45,541 nucleotides of DNA, from positions 1 to 45,541 of the forward strand of contig NZ_JACOFW010000031.1 in NCBI RefSeq assembly GCF_014284305.1, in the 5' to 3' direction. This DNA is from Affinundibacterium seohonense (lineage in GTDB: Bacteria; Pseudomonadota; Gammaproteobacteria; Burkholderiales; Burkholderiaceae_D). Made by a program: the position numbers and the translations under genes. Shown in pieces: positions 28,651 through 37,350 of the stretch (the first letter of the stretch is position 1; every line of letters starts with the position of its first letter). A model generated the notes under the pieces. That model ran no database searches. It was not told the DNA's origin and saw only the letters and a program-made list of their open reading frames with translations.

Positions 28651-29868
28651 ATGCATTCCAAAATTAAACTCAGCAACGCGGGACTAGCTACTTTACTCGC
28701 AGCCTTGTCGATGCTGGGTCCTTTCTCGATTGACGCCTATTTACCTGCGTTTTCTTCTATACAGGCTAGTCTGCATGCGTCTTCAATCGAGGTGCAGCAG
28801 ACATTGACCGCCTATATGCTGTCGTTTGCCGCAATGACCTTGTGGCACGGTGCATTGTCTGATTCTTTTGGTCGACGTAATGTTGTGTTGGTTGCTTTGG
28901 TGGTGTTCGCAATCGGCTCTTTGGGCTGTGCGTCCGCGCATACTGTGCATTATCTGTGGGTGTTCCGCATCATGCAAGGCGTGGCGGCCGGTGCGGGGAT
29001 GGTGATCGGTCGGGCGATTGTGCGTGATTTATATGAAGGCGCTCCAGCAGAGCGTTTGTTATCTTTGGTCACGATGATCTTTTCAATCGCGCCAGCGATT
29101 GCGCCGATTCTCGGCGGTTGGGTGGTGTCGCACTCGGATTGGCGAACGATTTTTTTATTGTTATTTGTGTACACCGTTTTACTGTTGATTGCATGTTACA
29201 AATACCTGCCGGAGTCTTTACCCGTCGAGAAACGGCAACCGTTTAACGTGAATTTTTTATGGGAAAGTTATCGCGACGTGTTTAAGTCTCCGGGCTTTCA
29301 TTTCATGGCGGGTACGATTGCTTGTAATTTTGCAGGGATCTTTTTGTTTATCTCTTCTGCACCTGCTTTCGTTACGCAACATTTGAAGTTGGATGCACAG
29401 AGCTTCGGCTGGCAATTTGTGCCTATGGTCGGTGGTATTTTCCTAGGCTCACTGGCGGCGAATCGTTTGGCTGGACGTTTGACGATTGCGCGGCAGGTCA
29501 GTATCGGCTTTATGTTTTTGTTGATTGCTGCAGTGGCGAATGTAGCATTCCATTTCTTTGCTATGCCGATGTTGCCTTGGTCAGTGATTCCTTTGTTTTT
29601 TTATGCTTTTGGAATGTCGGTGGTGTTTCCGGGCGTAACCTTAATGGTGCTTGAATTGTTTCCACACATTCGCGGCATTGTTGCGTCTTGCCAATCAGCT
29701 TCTGTAACTTTACTCAGTGCTTTTGTTGCTGGCGTGATGGCACCTGCATTAGATCATTCGGTGTTGTCATTAGCCTTGGGACAACTAGGTTTCGCTTTGT
29801 TTGGCTTATGCCTTTGGTCTGCAGGTCGGGTTTATGCGCGCTCACGTAAAGTGAATGATGGGCATTGA
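28651..29868 (+). CDS. Bcr/CflA family multidrug efflux MFS transporter
   Basis: This 405-residue inner-membrane protein has twelve predicted helices of the major facilitator superfamily, drug:proton antiporter DHA1 branch. Motifs of the Bcr/CflA group are FSIDAYLPAF at the end of helix 1, HGALSDSFGRRNV after helix 2, and RIMQGVAAGAGMVIGRAIVRD in helices 4-5. It probably exports hydrophobic drugs such as bicyclomycin or chloramphenicol, but the substrate is not set by sequence. A strong terminator follows. Confidence 0.92.
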   Translation: MHSKIKLSNAGLATLLAALSMLGPFSIDAYLPAFSSIQASLHASSIEVQQTLTAYMLSFAAMTLWHGALSDSFGRRNVVLVALVVFAIGSLGCASAHTVHYLWVFRIMQGVAAGAGMVIGRAIVRDLYEGAPAERLLSLVTMIFSIAPAIAPILGGWVVSHSDWRTIFLLLFVYTVLLLIACYKYLPESLPVEKRQPFNVNFLWESYRDVFKSPGFHFMAGTIACNFAGIFLFISSAPAFVTQHLKLDAQSFGWQFVPMVGGIFLGSLAANRLAGRLTIARQVSIGFMFLLIAAVANVAFHFFAMPMLPWSVIPLFFYAFGMSVVFPGVTLMVLELFPHIRGIVASCQSASVTLLSAFVAGVMAPALDHSVLSLALGQLGFALFGLCLWSAGRVYARSRKVNDGH

Positions 29869-29929
29869 TATGTCATACTGATTTTTCAGCTGGTCGGTTC
29901 TTTCGCTGACCCATTGATTGCGAATGGAA

Positions 29930-29960
29930 GCCGCGTTTTATGATGCGGCTTTTTTATTTT
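29930..29960 (+). terminator. Rho-independent terminator after the MFS gene
   Basis: A GCCGC/GCGGC stem with a loop of about 9 bases is followed by six T and further AT. It lies about 60 bases after the transporter stop codon. Confidence 0.8.
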
Positions 29961-30160
29961 CTAGGTATGTGTCCTTTTTCTATGTCATATAACCGTCACT
30001 TCCATGTCACATACATGTCATTTTTACTCTCTATACTTCGGCCTGTCGTTGGATCGCTGAAATGGTTCAAGGCTTATTTTTAGACTTGTAATCCGCTTTT
30101 TGCTGCGCTGTTTTGGCAGGCTGTAAAAAAACTATTTTTTAATTTTCTGGAACTTTAGCT

Positions 30161-31171
30161 ATGAAAAAATCAATTCTTGCATTGGCCGCTTTGAGTGCAT
30201 TTTCTGGTGCCGCAATGGCGCAATCCTCAGTTACCGTTTATGGTATTGTTGACGTGGGTGCGGCTTATAAAAATGCAGGCGCAGGTACACTGACTTCCCT
30301 CGACAGTGGCTTGAACTCCACATCTCGTTTGGGTTTTAAAGGAACAGAAACATTGAGCGGCGGTTTGAAAGCCAATTTCAACTTAGAAATGGGTTTGAAA
30401 GCTGACACAGGCGCAAATGACGCTGCAATCTTTGCACGTGGCGCATGGGTAGGTTTGTCTGGCGAAGATTTCGGTTCCGTCAATTTGGGCCGTCATAAAT
30501 CTTTGACTTACATCTACGGCGCACAAATCGATCCATTCATGGATGGTTTGTTGGGTAAAACAGATTTGATGTTCAAATTAAATACTGTGCGTGATAACTC
30601 TATCACTTACACATCAAACAGTTTCAGTGGTTTCTCCGTAGCAGGTCAGTACGGTTTTGGCGAAAAAACTGGTGATGCAACAGCAAATCGTGTAACAAGC
30701 GTTGCTGCTTCTTACATCAATGGTCCTTTGAATGCGAATATCGTTTGGGATCAGATGAAGGATACAAACGGCAATTTGGCTGTTGGTGGTGAAAAATTGT
30801 TGGCTGGTGTCTCTTATGATTTGGGTAAAGATTTCTTTGGCGTAAAGTTGAACGCCATGTACGAAGAAATCAAAGGCTCTACAAGTTTGACAGTGTTGAA
30901 AGAAACTAAAGAGCAGTTATACATGGTTGGTGGTTCTATCAAGGATGGTGCTAATACTTTTATCGTTAGCTACACAGATTCCAACGTGAAAACTAGCACA
31001 AATGCAAACTCTAGCCGTATTGCATTGGGTTACACCTATGATTTGTCTAAGCGCACGAATTTGTATGCGTCTTTGGCACGTGTAGAAAATGAAAAATCTG
31101 TTAAAACTTTGGCTGACTTGAATGGCGCGACTGCACGTTTGTTCAACTTTGGTATCCGTCATAAGTTCTAA
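30161..31171 (+). CDS. Gram-negative general porin
   Basis: This 336-residue outer-membrane porin of the betaproteobacterial OmpC-like type has a signal peptide of 20 residues ending AAMA before QSSVTVYGIVD. The mature chain alternates hydrophobic and polar residues as in a 16-strand barrel, with SRLGFKGTETLSGGLKANFN and FARGAWVGLSGEDFGSVNLG in typical places. The last residue is phenylalanine (IRHKF), the assembly signal for the BAM complex. The codon pattern suggests a highly expressed gene. It stands alone between two terminators. Confidence 0.95.
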   Translation: MKKSILALAALSAFSGAAMAQSSVTVYGIVDVGAAYKNAGAGTLTSLDSGLNSTSRLGFKGTETLSGGLKANFNLEMGLKADTGANDAAIFARGAWVGLSGEDFGSVNLGRHKSLTYIYGAQIDPFMDGLLGKTDLMFKLNTVRDNSITYTSNSFSGFSVAGQYGFGEKTGDATANRVTSVAASYINGPLNANIVWDQMKDTNGNLAVGGEKLLAGVSYDLGKDFFGVKLNAMYEEIKGSTSLTVLKETKEQLYMVGGSIKDGANTFIVSYTDSNVKTSTNANSSRIALGYTYDLSKRTNLYASLARVENEKSVKTLADLNGATARLFNFGIRHKF

Positions 31172-31210
31172 TAATTGATATTTGTTTGCATGAGGTTTGT
31201 GCGCTCAATG

Positions 31211-31242
31211 AAAAAAAGCTGCTGTTAAGGCAGCTTTTTTTT
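31211..31242 (+). terminator. Rho-independent terminator after the porin gene
   Basis: AAAAAAAGCTGC and GCAGCTTTTTTT form a 12-base stem with a 7-base loop ending in a run of eight T. The A run on the opposite side means it could also act on the minus strand. Confidence 0.88.
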
Positions 31243-31344
31243 GTGAAAAACTGTCTAAGAATTTTAGGTAAATGTAATAAGCCTTGCCCCACTTTTTAAT
31301 TGCACTACAATGCAAGCGTTAACCGATTTGTATAGTGAGGTGTC

Positions 31345-31881
31345 ATGATGAAGAAAATCTTAATTGCCGCATTATTATGTGGATTGTATTCTTCGGCAGC
31401 TAGTGCTGGCGAGGCGAAGGTCATTTGGGGTAAATTGGACGAATTTACGGATATCCATGCTGGATCTGAATTCAAGGAGCGGTTTCAAGAGCGCTTGACT
31501 AAAGAATTCGAAGCCGTGTTTTCTGCGTTTGCAAAGAAACTTCCAGATGGTTATGAATTGAATATTGATGTTACCGATATTGATTTGGCTGGCGATGCCC
31601 GCCCTGGTCAATGGATGTATGGTCAGCAAATTCGGGTTATGCGAGAGATTTATTGGCCGCGTATGAATTTCAGCTACACATTGAAAAATGCAAAGCAAGA
31701 AATTATCATCAGTGGCAAGGAAGAGTTACGAGACATGGATTACTTGCATCGTTTTCGTATCCCATCAGGCAATACCACTTTTGAGTTCGAAGAAAAGATG
31801 TTGCAAGACTGGTTTAAGAAGCAAGTACTTGCCGGTCACTTTCCATCGCGAGAAGTGAAGGCTGTCGTGACGAGTCAGTAA
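31345..31881 (+). CDS. DUF3016 domain-containing secreted protein
   Basis: This 178-residue exported protein of unknown function has a signal peptide of about 21 residues ending ASA before GEAKVIWG. The DUF3016 pattern is visible in the order FTDIHAG, NIDVTDIDLAGDARP, YWPRMNFSYTL, GKEELRDMDYL and FEEKMLQDWF. The family lacks an assigned role. The ATG at 31345 is adjacent to a second ATG at 31348, either of which may be used with the AGG upstream. It has its own promoter region and terminator, and its neighbours give no functional clue. Confidence 0.8.
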   Translation: MMKKILIAALLCGLYSSAASAGEAKVIWGKLDEFTDIHAGSEFKERFQERLTKEFEAVFSAFAKKLPDGYELNIDVTDIDLAGDARPGQWMYGQQIRVMREIYWPRMNFSYTLKNAKQEIIISGKEELRDMDYLHRFRIPSGNTTFEFEEKMLQDWFKKQVLAGHFPSREVKAVVTSQ

Positions 31882-31916
31882 ATGTAGCAAACTTATTTTT
31901 GTTTTTGTTGATTTTA

Positions 31917-31946
31917 GGCTAATTCAAATTTGGATTAGCCTTTTTA
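31917..31946 (+). terminator. Rho-independent terminator after the DUF3016 gene
   Basis: GGCTAAT and ATTAGCC arms enclose an AT-rich centre and are followed by five T. It lies about 35 bases after the stop codon. Confidence 0.7.
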
Positions 31947-32094
31947 GTTGGTGCTCGTTTTCGCTGTTGTTTGCCAAGCTCAGGCGAAGCCACGTAAAAT
32001 AGCGCCTTCTGGAAGTAAATGCGCCGAATTTGAAAATGCGACTTCGGCGTAATCGACACAGTTTCACTTCTATTTTGTTCCTCATAAATTATCC

Positions 32095-32838
32095 ATGTCA
32101 ACAGAAAATCCAAAAACAGGCGCATCACAGACGCCAGATGATGAGCCTCGTAAATCGCTCTTTTACGATCCAACTGAGTATCGTATCCGTAGCTTTGTCA
32201 CCCGTGCCGGGCGCTTATCCGAGGCACAGTCGAAAGCAATAGAGAATTTGGGGCCAAAGTACATGATTGCTTACGAAAAAGCGATCCTTGATATAGATAC
32301 AGCTTTTGCACGTCAAGCACCGACGATATTTGAAATTGGTTTTGGCATGGGCGAAACCAGTGCCACAATTTCCGCGTTGATGCCAGAGAAAAATTTTATT
32401 GGTGTTGAGGTTCATACGCCAGGCGTCGGCAATTTATTAAAGTTAACCGAAGCCGCAGGACTAACAAATCAACGCATTATTCAACACGATGCTTTTGAGG
32501 TTTTGACGCACATGATCGCGCCAGAATCCTTGGCTGGTGTCCACGTCTTTTTTCCTGATCCGTGGCACAAGGCGCGCCACAACAAACGCCGTCTCATTCA
32601 AGGGCCATTGGTCGCTTTATTGGCTTCTCGCATTAAAGCTGGTGGGTATATTCATTGTGCTACCGATTGGGAAGAATATGCAGTGCAAATGTTGGACGTG
32701 CTAGGTGCAGAACCTAGCTTGAAAAATACTGCTGATGGATACGCACCTCGCCCAGATTATCGCCCAGTGACGAAATTTGAAAATCGTGGTTTGAAATTAG
32801 GCCATGGTGTTTGGGACTTGGTTTTTGAAAAAAGATAA
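32095..32838 (+). CDS. trmB: tRNA (guanine-N7)-methyltransferase
   Basis: This 247-residue SAM-dependent enzyme forms m7G46 in tRNA. The SAM site is [13 protein letters not shown] near residue 80. The TrmB signature [16 protein letters not shown] lies near residue 150, and ATDWEEYA near residue 190. The final [20 protein letters not shown] is characteristic. About 35 polar residues at the N terminus precede the conserved RSFVTRAGR. It is transcribed alone, with a hairpin after the stop. Confidence 0.96.
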   Translation: MSTENPKTGASQTPDDEPRKSLFYDPTEYRIRSFVTRAGRLSEAQSKAIENLGPKYMIAYEKAILDIDTAFARQAPTIFEIGFGMGETSATISALMPEKNFIGVEVHTPGVGNLLKLTEAAGLTNQRIIQHDAFEVLTHMIAPESLAGVHVFFPDPWHKARHNKRRLIQGPLVALLASRIKAGGYIHCATDWEEYAVQMLDVLGAEPSLKNTADGYAPRPDYRPVTKFENRGLKLGHGVWDLVFEKR

Positions 32839-32850
32839 ACTGACAAAATG

Positions 32851-32880
32851 AACGCAGCTTGATAGCGAAGCTGCGTTTCC
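32851..32880 (+). terminator. Hairpin terminator after trmB
   Basis: A perfect 10-base stem, AACGCAGCTT/AAGCTGCGTT, with a 7-base loop starts 12 bases after the trmB stop. The T run after it is interrupted (TTTCCTATTT), so its strength is uncertain. Confidence 0.65.
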
Positions 32881-32948
32881 TATTTCTGTAACTTGATAGC
32901 ATGACTTGTCATCCTTCTGTCATGTAGCCTCTTTACAATCTGCCGCAT

Positions 32949-34166
32949 ATGGCAGACTTCTCAAAACAATCTCGCAAGACCATTTTATTACTCAGCGTGT
33001 CGGCAGGTGCAGGGCATGCGCGTGCGGCAGAGGCTATCCGTGCTTATGCGGCACAAGCGGATCCAACTTGTACCTTAATTCACCTCGATGTGATGGACTT
33101 TGTCACGAGTGGATTTCGAAAGATCTATACCGATTTTTACCTGCAATTAGTTAATCGAGCGCCTACTCTCTGGGGTTATTTGTATAACTTCACCAACGAA
33201 GCGAAGCGCGATAGTTCAATGGAAAAATTGCGCCGCAGTGTCGAGCGGTGGAATGCCAAAGCACTCTTGCGTGAGATAAAGCAACTGCAGGCCGACGCGA
33301 TTATTTGCACCCACTTTCTGCCTGCTGAGATGCTGGCACGGCTGATTGCAAGAGAGGAACTAAGCTGCCCAGTGTGGGTGCAGGTGACGGATTTTGATCT
33401 GCACCGTATGTGGGTACATGCTGGGATGGCTGGTTATTTTGCGGCGAACGAGGAAGTAGCGTTTCGTATGCGGGCGAGCGGTATTCCAGCTGGGCGTATT
33501 CAGGTGACAGGCATTCCCATCATGCCAGCTTTTACTCAGCCTTTAGATCGCGACACGTGTGCATCAGAATTAGGGCTAGATCCGCATCAGTTGACTTTGA
33601 TGTTGATGGGTGGCGGCGCTGGCTTAGGTAATTTAGATACGCTTGCGGCGCAGTTGCTTCGGATGAAACGTGACGAACATTCCGCTGATCCGACTTTTCA
33701 ACTGATTGTCCTCGCCGGAAAAAATAGTCAAGCCCTGGCAGCCTTACAGGCCTTAGCGCAACTTTATCCAACCCGACTTTTTCCTGTCGGTTTCACTTCG
33801 CAGGTGGAACGCTTGATGGCTTGCGCTGACGTGCTCATTACCAAACCAGGTGGACTCACGACCTCAGAGTCTCTTGCGTTGGGTTTGCCGATGATCGTCA
33901 ATGCCCCCATTCCAGGTCAAGAAGAGCGTAACGCCGACTATGTGATGGAGCAGGGCGCGGCTCTTAAAGCTGTGGATAGTCTCGCGCTTGAGTTTCGCCT
34001 ACGCGACTTGATTGAGCACCCACACAAATTAAATCACATGCGAGCACAAGCAAAGCGATTGGGGCGACCACATGCGGCGCAACAGGTATTTGATCGCGTG
34101 ATCAATGATTTACACCAACTTCAAAGTCAATCTGCACAAGGAAACATCGCATGCGATTCAATGTAA
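32949..34166 (+). CDS. MGDG synthase / UgtP-like glycosyltransferase (GT28)
   Basis: This 405-residue GT-B enzyme resembles monogalactosyldiacylglycerol synthases and the processive diacylglycerol glucosyltransferase UgtP. The acceptor domain begins with LLLSVSAGAGHARAAEAIRA (residues 13-32), and VDFxT-like LDVMDFVTSGFRKIY follows. The donor domain has LMGGGAG near residue 215 and the sugar-nucleotide motif KPGGLTTSESLALG near residue 299. It probably glycosylates a membrane diacylglycerol or a related lipid. The acceptor and sugar are not set by sequence; MurG is excluded by the N-terminal motif. It overlaps the next gene by 16 bases. Confidence 0.85.
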   Translation: MADFSKQSRKTILLLSVSAGAGHARAAEAIRAYAAQADPTCTLIHLDVMDFVTSGFRKIYTDFYLQLVNRAPTLWGYLYNFTNEAKRDSSMEKLRRSVERWNAKALLREIKQLQADAIICTHFLPAEMLARLIAREELSCPVWVQVTDFDLHRMWVHAGMAGYFAANEEVAFRMRASGIPAGRIQVTGIPIMPAFTQPLDRDTCASELGLDPHQLTLMLMGGGAGLGNLDTLAAQLLRMKRDEHSADPTFQLIVLAGKNSQALAALQALAQLYPTRLFPVGFTSQVERLMACADVLITKPGGLTTSESLALGLPMIVNAPIPGQEERNADYVMEQGAALKAVDSLALEFRLRDLIEHPHKLNHMRAQAKRLGRPHAAQQVFDRVINDLHQLQSQSAQGNIACDSM

Positions 34167-34642
34167 AAGGGCTACTGCTGACCATGTTTTGGGTAAGCCT
34201 GATGGCGTTCTTTTTTGCTGAGGTCGAAATCCAAATTGAAGGTGATGCCGGTTGGGCGACCAGTTTGCCAACTTGGCGTATTGAGCAACACTGGTTGCTC
34301 GATATTTTTTGGGGTGGGCGTGCGATGACAGGCTATCACGCCTGGGTATTTCCATTTATCGCAATGATTTTTCACTTACCTTTTTTCTTTTTGCAGACCT
34401 GGTCATGGAAATTGCAAGCACGCGCATTCGCTTGCATTATGTTGTTCTGGATCGTCGAAGATTTTCTCTGGTTTGTGTTGAATCCAGCCTTTGGATTGGC
34501 GAGATTTAATCCTGTCGATGTGTTCTGGCATAAGCAATGGTGGCTAGGTGCGCCTAAAGATTATTGGACATTTTCGACCGTTGCCGTCATTTTGTTTTGG
34601 TTTTCATTCCGAGAAAAAATTTCCACAATGAATCAGGCGTAG
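34151..34642 (+). CDS. Hypothetical four-helix membrane protein coupled to the glycosyltransferase
   Basis: I do not recognise this 163-residue protein. It has four hydrophobic segments (about 7-25, 60-80, 88-108 and 138-155), separated by tryptophan-rich loops such as WRIEQHWLLDIFWGG and HKQWWLGAPKDYW. The ATG lies inside the end of the glycosyltransferase gene and has its own AAGGA site eight bases upstream, so co-expression is very likely. It may anchor the enzyme, move its lipid product or process the same lipid. This is inference from position only. Confidence 0.72.
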   Translation: MRFNVKGLLLTMFWVSLMAFFFAEVEIQIEGDAGWATSLPTWRIEQHWLLDIFWGGRAMTGYHAWVFPFIAMIFHLPFFFLQTWSWKLQARAFACIMLFWIVEDFLWFVLNPAFGLARFNPVDVFWHKQWWLGAPKDYWTFSTVAVILFWFSFREKISTMNQA

Positions 34643-34975
34643 TGTTTCAAGGACATTGTCTTGAGCGTATTTACCCCTTACTTTTTTCTTCTTTCGGCCT
34701 CTGCACAATCATAGCGACTAGTCTACATTTCAGTTGAGAGGTCTATCTGCGCAGGCGCACAGCGAGCATCGCAGATTCAAAAGTCGGTCGCACTGTAACT
34801 TGTGTGGAGTTCTCTTCTTAGCGGTGTATTCACATCCCATCTATGCCGCAATGACTCTTTGTCGACATACGTAAAGCCAACTCCCGTCACATTTTTACAA
34901 TGGTTTTAAAAATTTCTTGAAGTTTTTACTTTGCTGTATTAGTATATTCATACAGTATATTTTGAAGACGATCTT
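34643..34975. other. Intergenic region upstream of the GntR cassette
   Basis: This 333-base gap has no credible gene. Its distal 60 bases contain a promoter and operator for the GntR gene, described separately. In the first 230 bases I see only short imperfect repeats such as TGCGCAGGCGCA near 34750 and no terminator with a T run. Confidence 0.6.
34917..34955 (+). promoter_or_regulatory. Promoter and palindromic operator for the GntR-TraB-ABC cassette
   Basis: TTGAAG (34917-34922) and TAGTAT (34940-34945) are 17 bases apart, a good sigma-70 pair. The palindrome CTGTAT-N10-ATACAG (34934-34955) covers the -10 box. YtrA-type GntR regulators bind such palindromes in their own promoters, so this is the likely autorepression site. 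The start codon follows 20 bases after the palindrome. Confidence 0.65.
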
Positions 34976-35380
34976 ATGACGAAAAACGCTGATTTATCGG
35001 TCGATATTTTTCAGATCACGACTGGCAGTAGCGAGCCTATCTATCGCCAAATGGTCGAGCAATTACGACGCCAGATCTTAGGCGGACAAATTCATGCCGG
35101 CGATGCAATGCCATCGGTACGTGATGTGGCGAGCGGTCTTGGTGTTAATCCAATGACGGTATCGAAGGCTTACAGCCTCCTAGAAAGTGATGGCCTGCTG
35201 GTGCGTCGGCGTGGTCTTGGCATGATCGTCGCGCAACGACATACGCAATTTAACGAAGCCGAGTCACGCTTGGAATTGCTGCGCCCTAGTTTGGAGAGAG
35301 TCGGCTTAGAAGCACAGCAGCTCAAGTTGGCAACAGCGGATGTATTGCAGATGTTAAGAGAAATTTTAGAACGAGCGTAA
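34976..35380 (+). CDS. GntR family transcriptional regulator, YtrA subfamily
   Basis: The 134-residue protein has a GntR winged helix (PIYRQMVEQLRRQILGGQIH, then AMPSVRDVASGLGVNPMTVS at about residues 43-62). Only a short helical C-terminal part of about 55 residues follows, the layout of the YtrA subfamily. YtrA-type regulators usually repress an adjacent ABC transporter and respond to cell-envelope antibiotics. The downstream ABC genes and the palindrome over its promoter support this reading. The inducer is unknown. Confidence 0.92.
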   Translation: MTKNADLSVDIFQITTGSSEPIYRQMVEQLRRQILGGQIHAGDAMPSVRDVASGLGVNPMTVSKAYSLLESDGLLVRRRGLGMIVAQRHTQFNEAESRLELLRPSLERVGLEAQQLKLATADVLQMLREILERA

Positions 35381-35432
35381 CGCGGAACACGGGTTTGAGC
35401 GGTATTGAATGGATTTTTTTAGGAGAATGGAT

Positions 35433-36377
35433 ATGCGGATGTTTCATCAAATTTATACCCTTTTTGTCAAAATAATTGCGTTGGGGGTCTTAGGACTTTT
35501 TGTTGCTAATGTACAGGCGGAAAATCTCGTAAGCAAAGCTGACATGCAAGCGACGGCGAGCACTAAGTCCGATACTCGTGGTTTGCTATACGAGATCAAG
35601 TCCGGTGATAAAGTCGCTTATCTATTTGGCTCTATTCATATCGCCAAGGCTGACTTTTATCCTATGTCACCGAAAGTCGAGGCGGCATATCTGCAGGCTG
35701 ATACCGTCGCGGTAGAAGCAGATACCTCGGATCCTGTAGCTTCACAGTCATTCATGCCTAAGTTGATGTACACCGCACCGGACAAATTAGAGAAGCATCT
35801 GACGCCAGCAACTTGGGCAAATTTTAAGACCCTATTTGGTCCAGGTGCCGAGCAAATGCAGAGTTTAAAACCGTTCATGATTACCTCTATGATCGCCATT
35901 CAAATGGGTATGCAAATGGGTTTCGATCCAATGCAAGGCATTGATCTGCATTTCATTAATCGAAGTAAGAAAGATAAAAAATCTCTAGTTGAATTGGAGA
36001 GCTTAGATTTTCAAGCGAATATCGTAGGTAGTCTCAATGATGAAGAAAGCGATGCCTTGATTTCTTCTTTGATAGAGTCGATGAAAAAGCGTGAAATGAT
36101 GCAGGAGTTTCAACATATCGTAGATAGTTGGAACGCTGCGGATGCTGAAGCCATTGCCAAAATATTTGTGACCTCAGCAAATAAAGATCCTGCGTCGAAA
36201 AGGATGATGAAAATGCTGATGGATGATCGTAACGAGGGGATGGTGGCCAAGATTAATGACATGATGAGAGCGGGTAAGAAATTGTTTGTGGTTGTTGGCG
36301 CAGGGCATCTTGCGGGTGAAAAAAGTGTTGTCGATCTTTTGAAAAAACAAGGCTTGGACGTGAAGCAGATTCGGTAA
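35433..36377 (+). CDS. TraB/GumN family secreted protein
   Basis: This 314-residue protein has an N-terminal hydrophobic export segment (about residues 6-28, ending near VQA). The TraB/GumN (PrgY/Tiki-related) domain motifs are present: FGSIH with G66 and H69, VEAD with E95, and a C-terminal GAGH with H292. These residues correspond to the proposed metalloprotease site of Tiki proteins. Enterococcal TraB/PrgY lowers the activity of pheromone peptides. The ATG at 35433 is chosen because AGGAG ends seven bases before it; starts at 35409 and 35427 are in frame. It lies between the GntR gene and the ABC genes, which is unusual for YtrA cassettes. Confidence 0.87.
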   Translation: MRMFHQIYTLFVKIIALGVLGLFVANVQAENLVSKADMQATASTKSDTRGLLYEIKSGDKVAYLFGSIHIAKADFYPMSPKVEAAYLQADTVAVEADTSDPVASQSFMPKLMYTAPDKLEKHLTPATWANFKTLFGPGAEQMQSLKPFMITSMIAIQMGMQMGFDPMQGIDLHFINRSKKDKKSLVELESLDFQANIVGSLNDEESDALISSLIESMKKREMMQEFQHIVDSWNAADAEAIAKIFVTSANKDPASKRMMKMLMDDRNEGMVAKINDMMRAGKKLFVVVGAGHLAGEKSVVDLLKKQGLDVKQIR

Positions 36378-36447
36378 TTATTGCGAGTTTTCTTCAACGC
36401 ACCTTTCGCAATATTTTCAATTTTTTAGTAAGAATTCAGGACATATT

Positions 36448-37350
36448 ATGCAGCCCACTATGCAAACGACTTTGCAGCCCACCGCACCAGCGGTTATCAG
36501 TATCAAAGGCTTGAGTAAGCAGTTTAAACCACAGCGTGTATTAAAAAATTTGGATTGGGATATCAACGCTGGCAGTATCGTTGGCTTGCTGGGGCGTAAT
36601 GGCGCAGGTAAATCGACATTGATTGAATGTTTGCTGGGATTGCGTGATGTCGAGCCGGAAAGTGAAGTGCGTTTGTTTGGTGAGGATGTACGCCAACTGT
36701 CGGATGCTACCAAAGCCAAGATTGCCTATGTCCCACAGAACAGTGACTTATTTGAATGGTTGACCCCGCGTCAAATGCTGGCGTATTTCAAAGCGCTATA
36801 CCCACGTTGGAATGATGCCAAGGTAGAGGCTCTGATGGAACGTTGGGCGCTGCCGGCCGATAAACTGATTAGCCAATTGTCGGGTGGACAGAAACAACGT
36901 TTGTCGATTATTCGGGCGCTGGCCTACGAACCGGAATTATTGATTTTAGATGAACCAGTCGCTAGCTTGGATCCTGCCGGACGTCGAGATTTTTTACGAG
37001 AGATCGTCGATAGCGTCATCGATCAAAACACAACCATCCTGTTTTCCACCCATATTTTGTCAGATCTGGAAAGGGTGGCGATGAAAGTCGCGTTTCTGGC
37101 CAATGGCAGAATCGCCCATCAACAAATGTTGGATGACATGATGGAAGTGACTGTCTTGGTAACTGGGGAGACGCCATTAATCAATCAACTGGCACCACAG
37201 AAAATTTTGCAAACCAGTCGTTTAGCAGATGGCAATACTCGCTTGCTTGGTCAGTGGAATGCCACGCAAAGTGCTGAATTGTTTGCCCGCAGCGATCTGC
37301 GAACCGAACGTTTAAGTTTGGAAGATTTGTTTATTGAGATGACCAAATGA
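36448..37350 (+). CDS. ABC transporter ATP-binding protein
   Basis: The 300-residue ATPase carries Walker A GRNGAGKST (49-57), a Q-loop in VPQNSD near 95, the signature LSGGQKQR (144-151), Walker B LLILDEP with catalytic E169, and H-loop STHIL. The C-terminal 90 residues are a small extra domain seen in ABC-2 type and YtrB/EcsA-like ATPases. It lies 70 bases after the TraB gene, with AGGA in place, and overlaps the membrane protein gene by four bases (ATGA). Together they probably form an exporter or an envelope-protective transporter. Confidence 0.93.
   Translation: MQPTMQTTLQPTAPAVISIKGLSKQFKPQRVLKNLDWDINAGSIVGLLGRNGAGKSTLIECLLGLRDVEPESEVRLFGEDVRQLSDATKAKIAYVPQNSDLFEWLTPRQMLAYFKALYPRWNDAKVEALMERWALPADKLISQLSGGQKQRLSIIRALAYEPELLILDEPVASLDPAGRRDFLREIVDSVIDQNTTILFSTHILSDLERVAMKVAFLANGRIAHQQMLDDMMEVTVLVTGETPLINQLAPQKILQTSRLADGNTRLLGQWNATQSAELFARSDLRTERLSLEDLFIEMTK

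Noticed and set aside
36380..36412. ATTGCGA/TCGCAAT inverted repeat between the TraB and ABC genes
   Set aside because: The arms are 7 bases with a 19-base spacer and no T run. It does not resemble the GntR operator upstream, so neither terminator nor operator is convincing.
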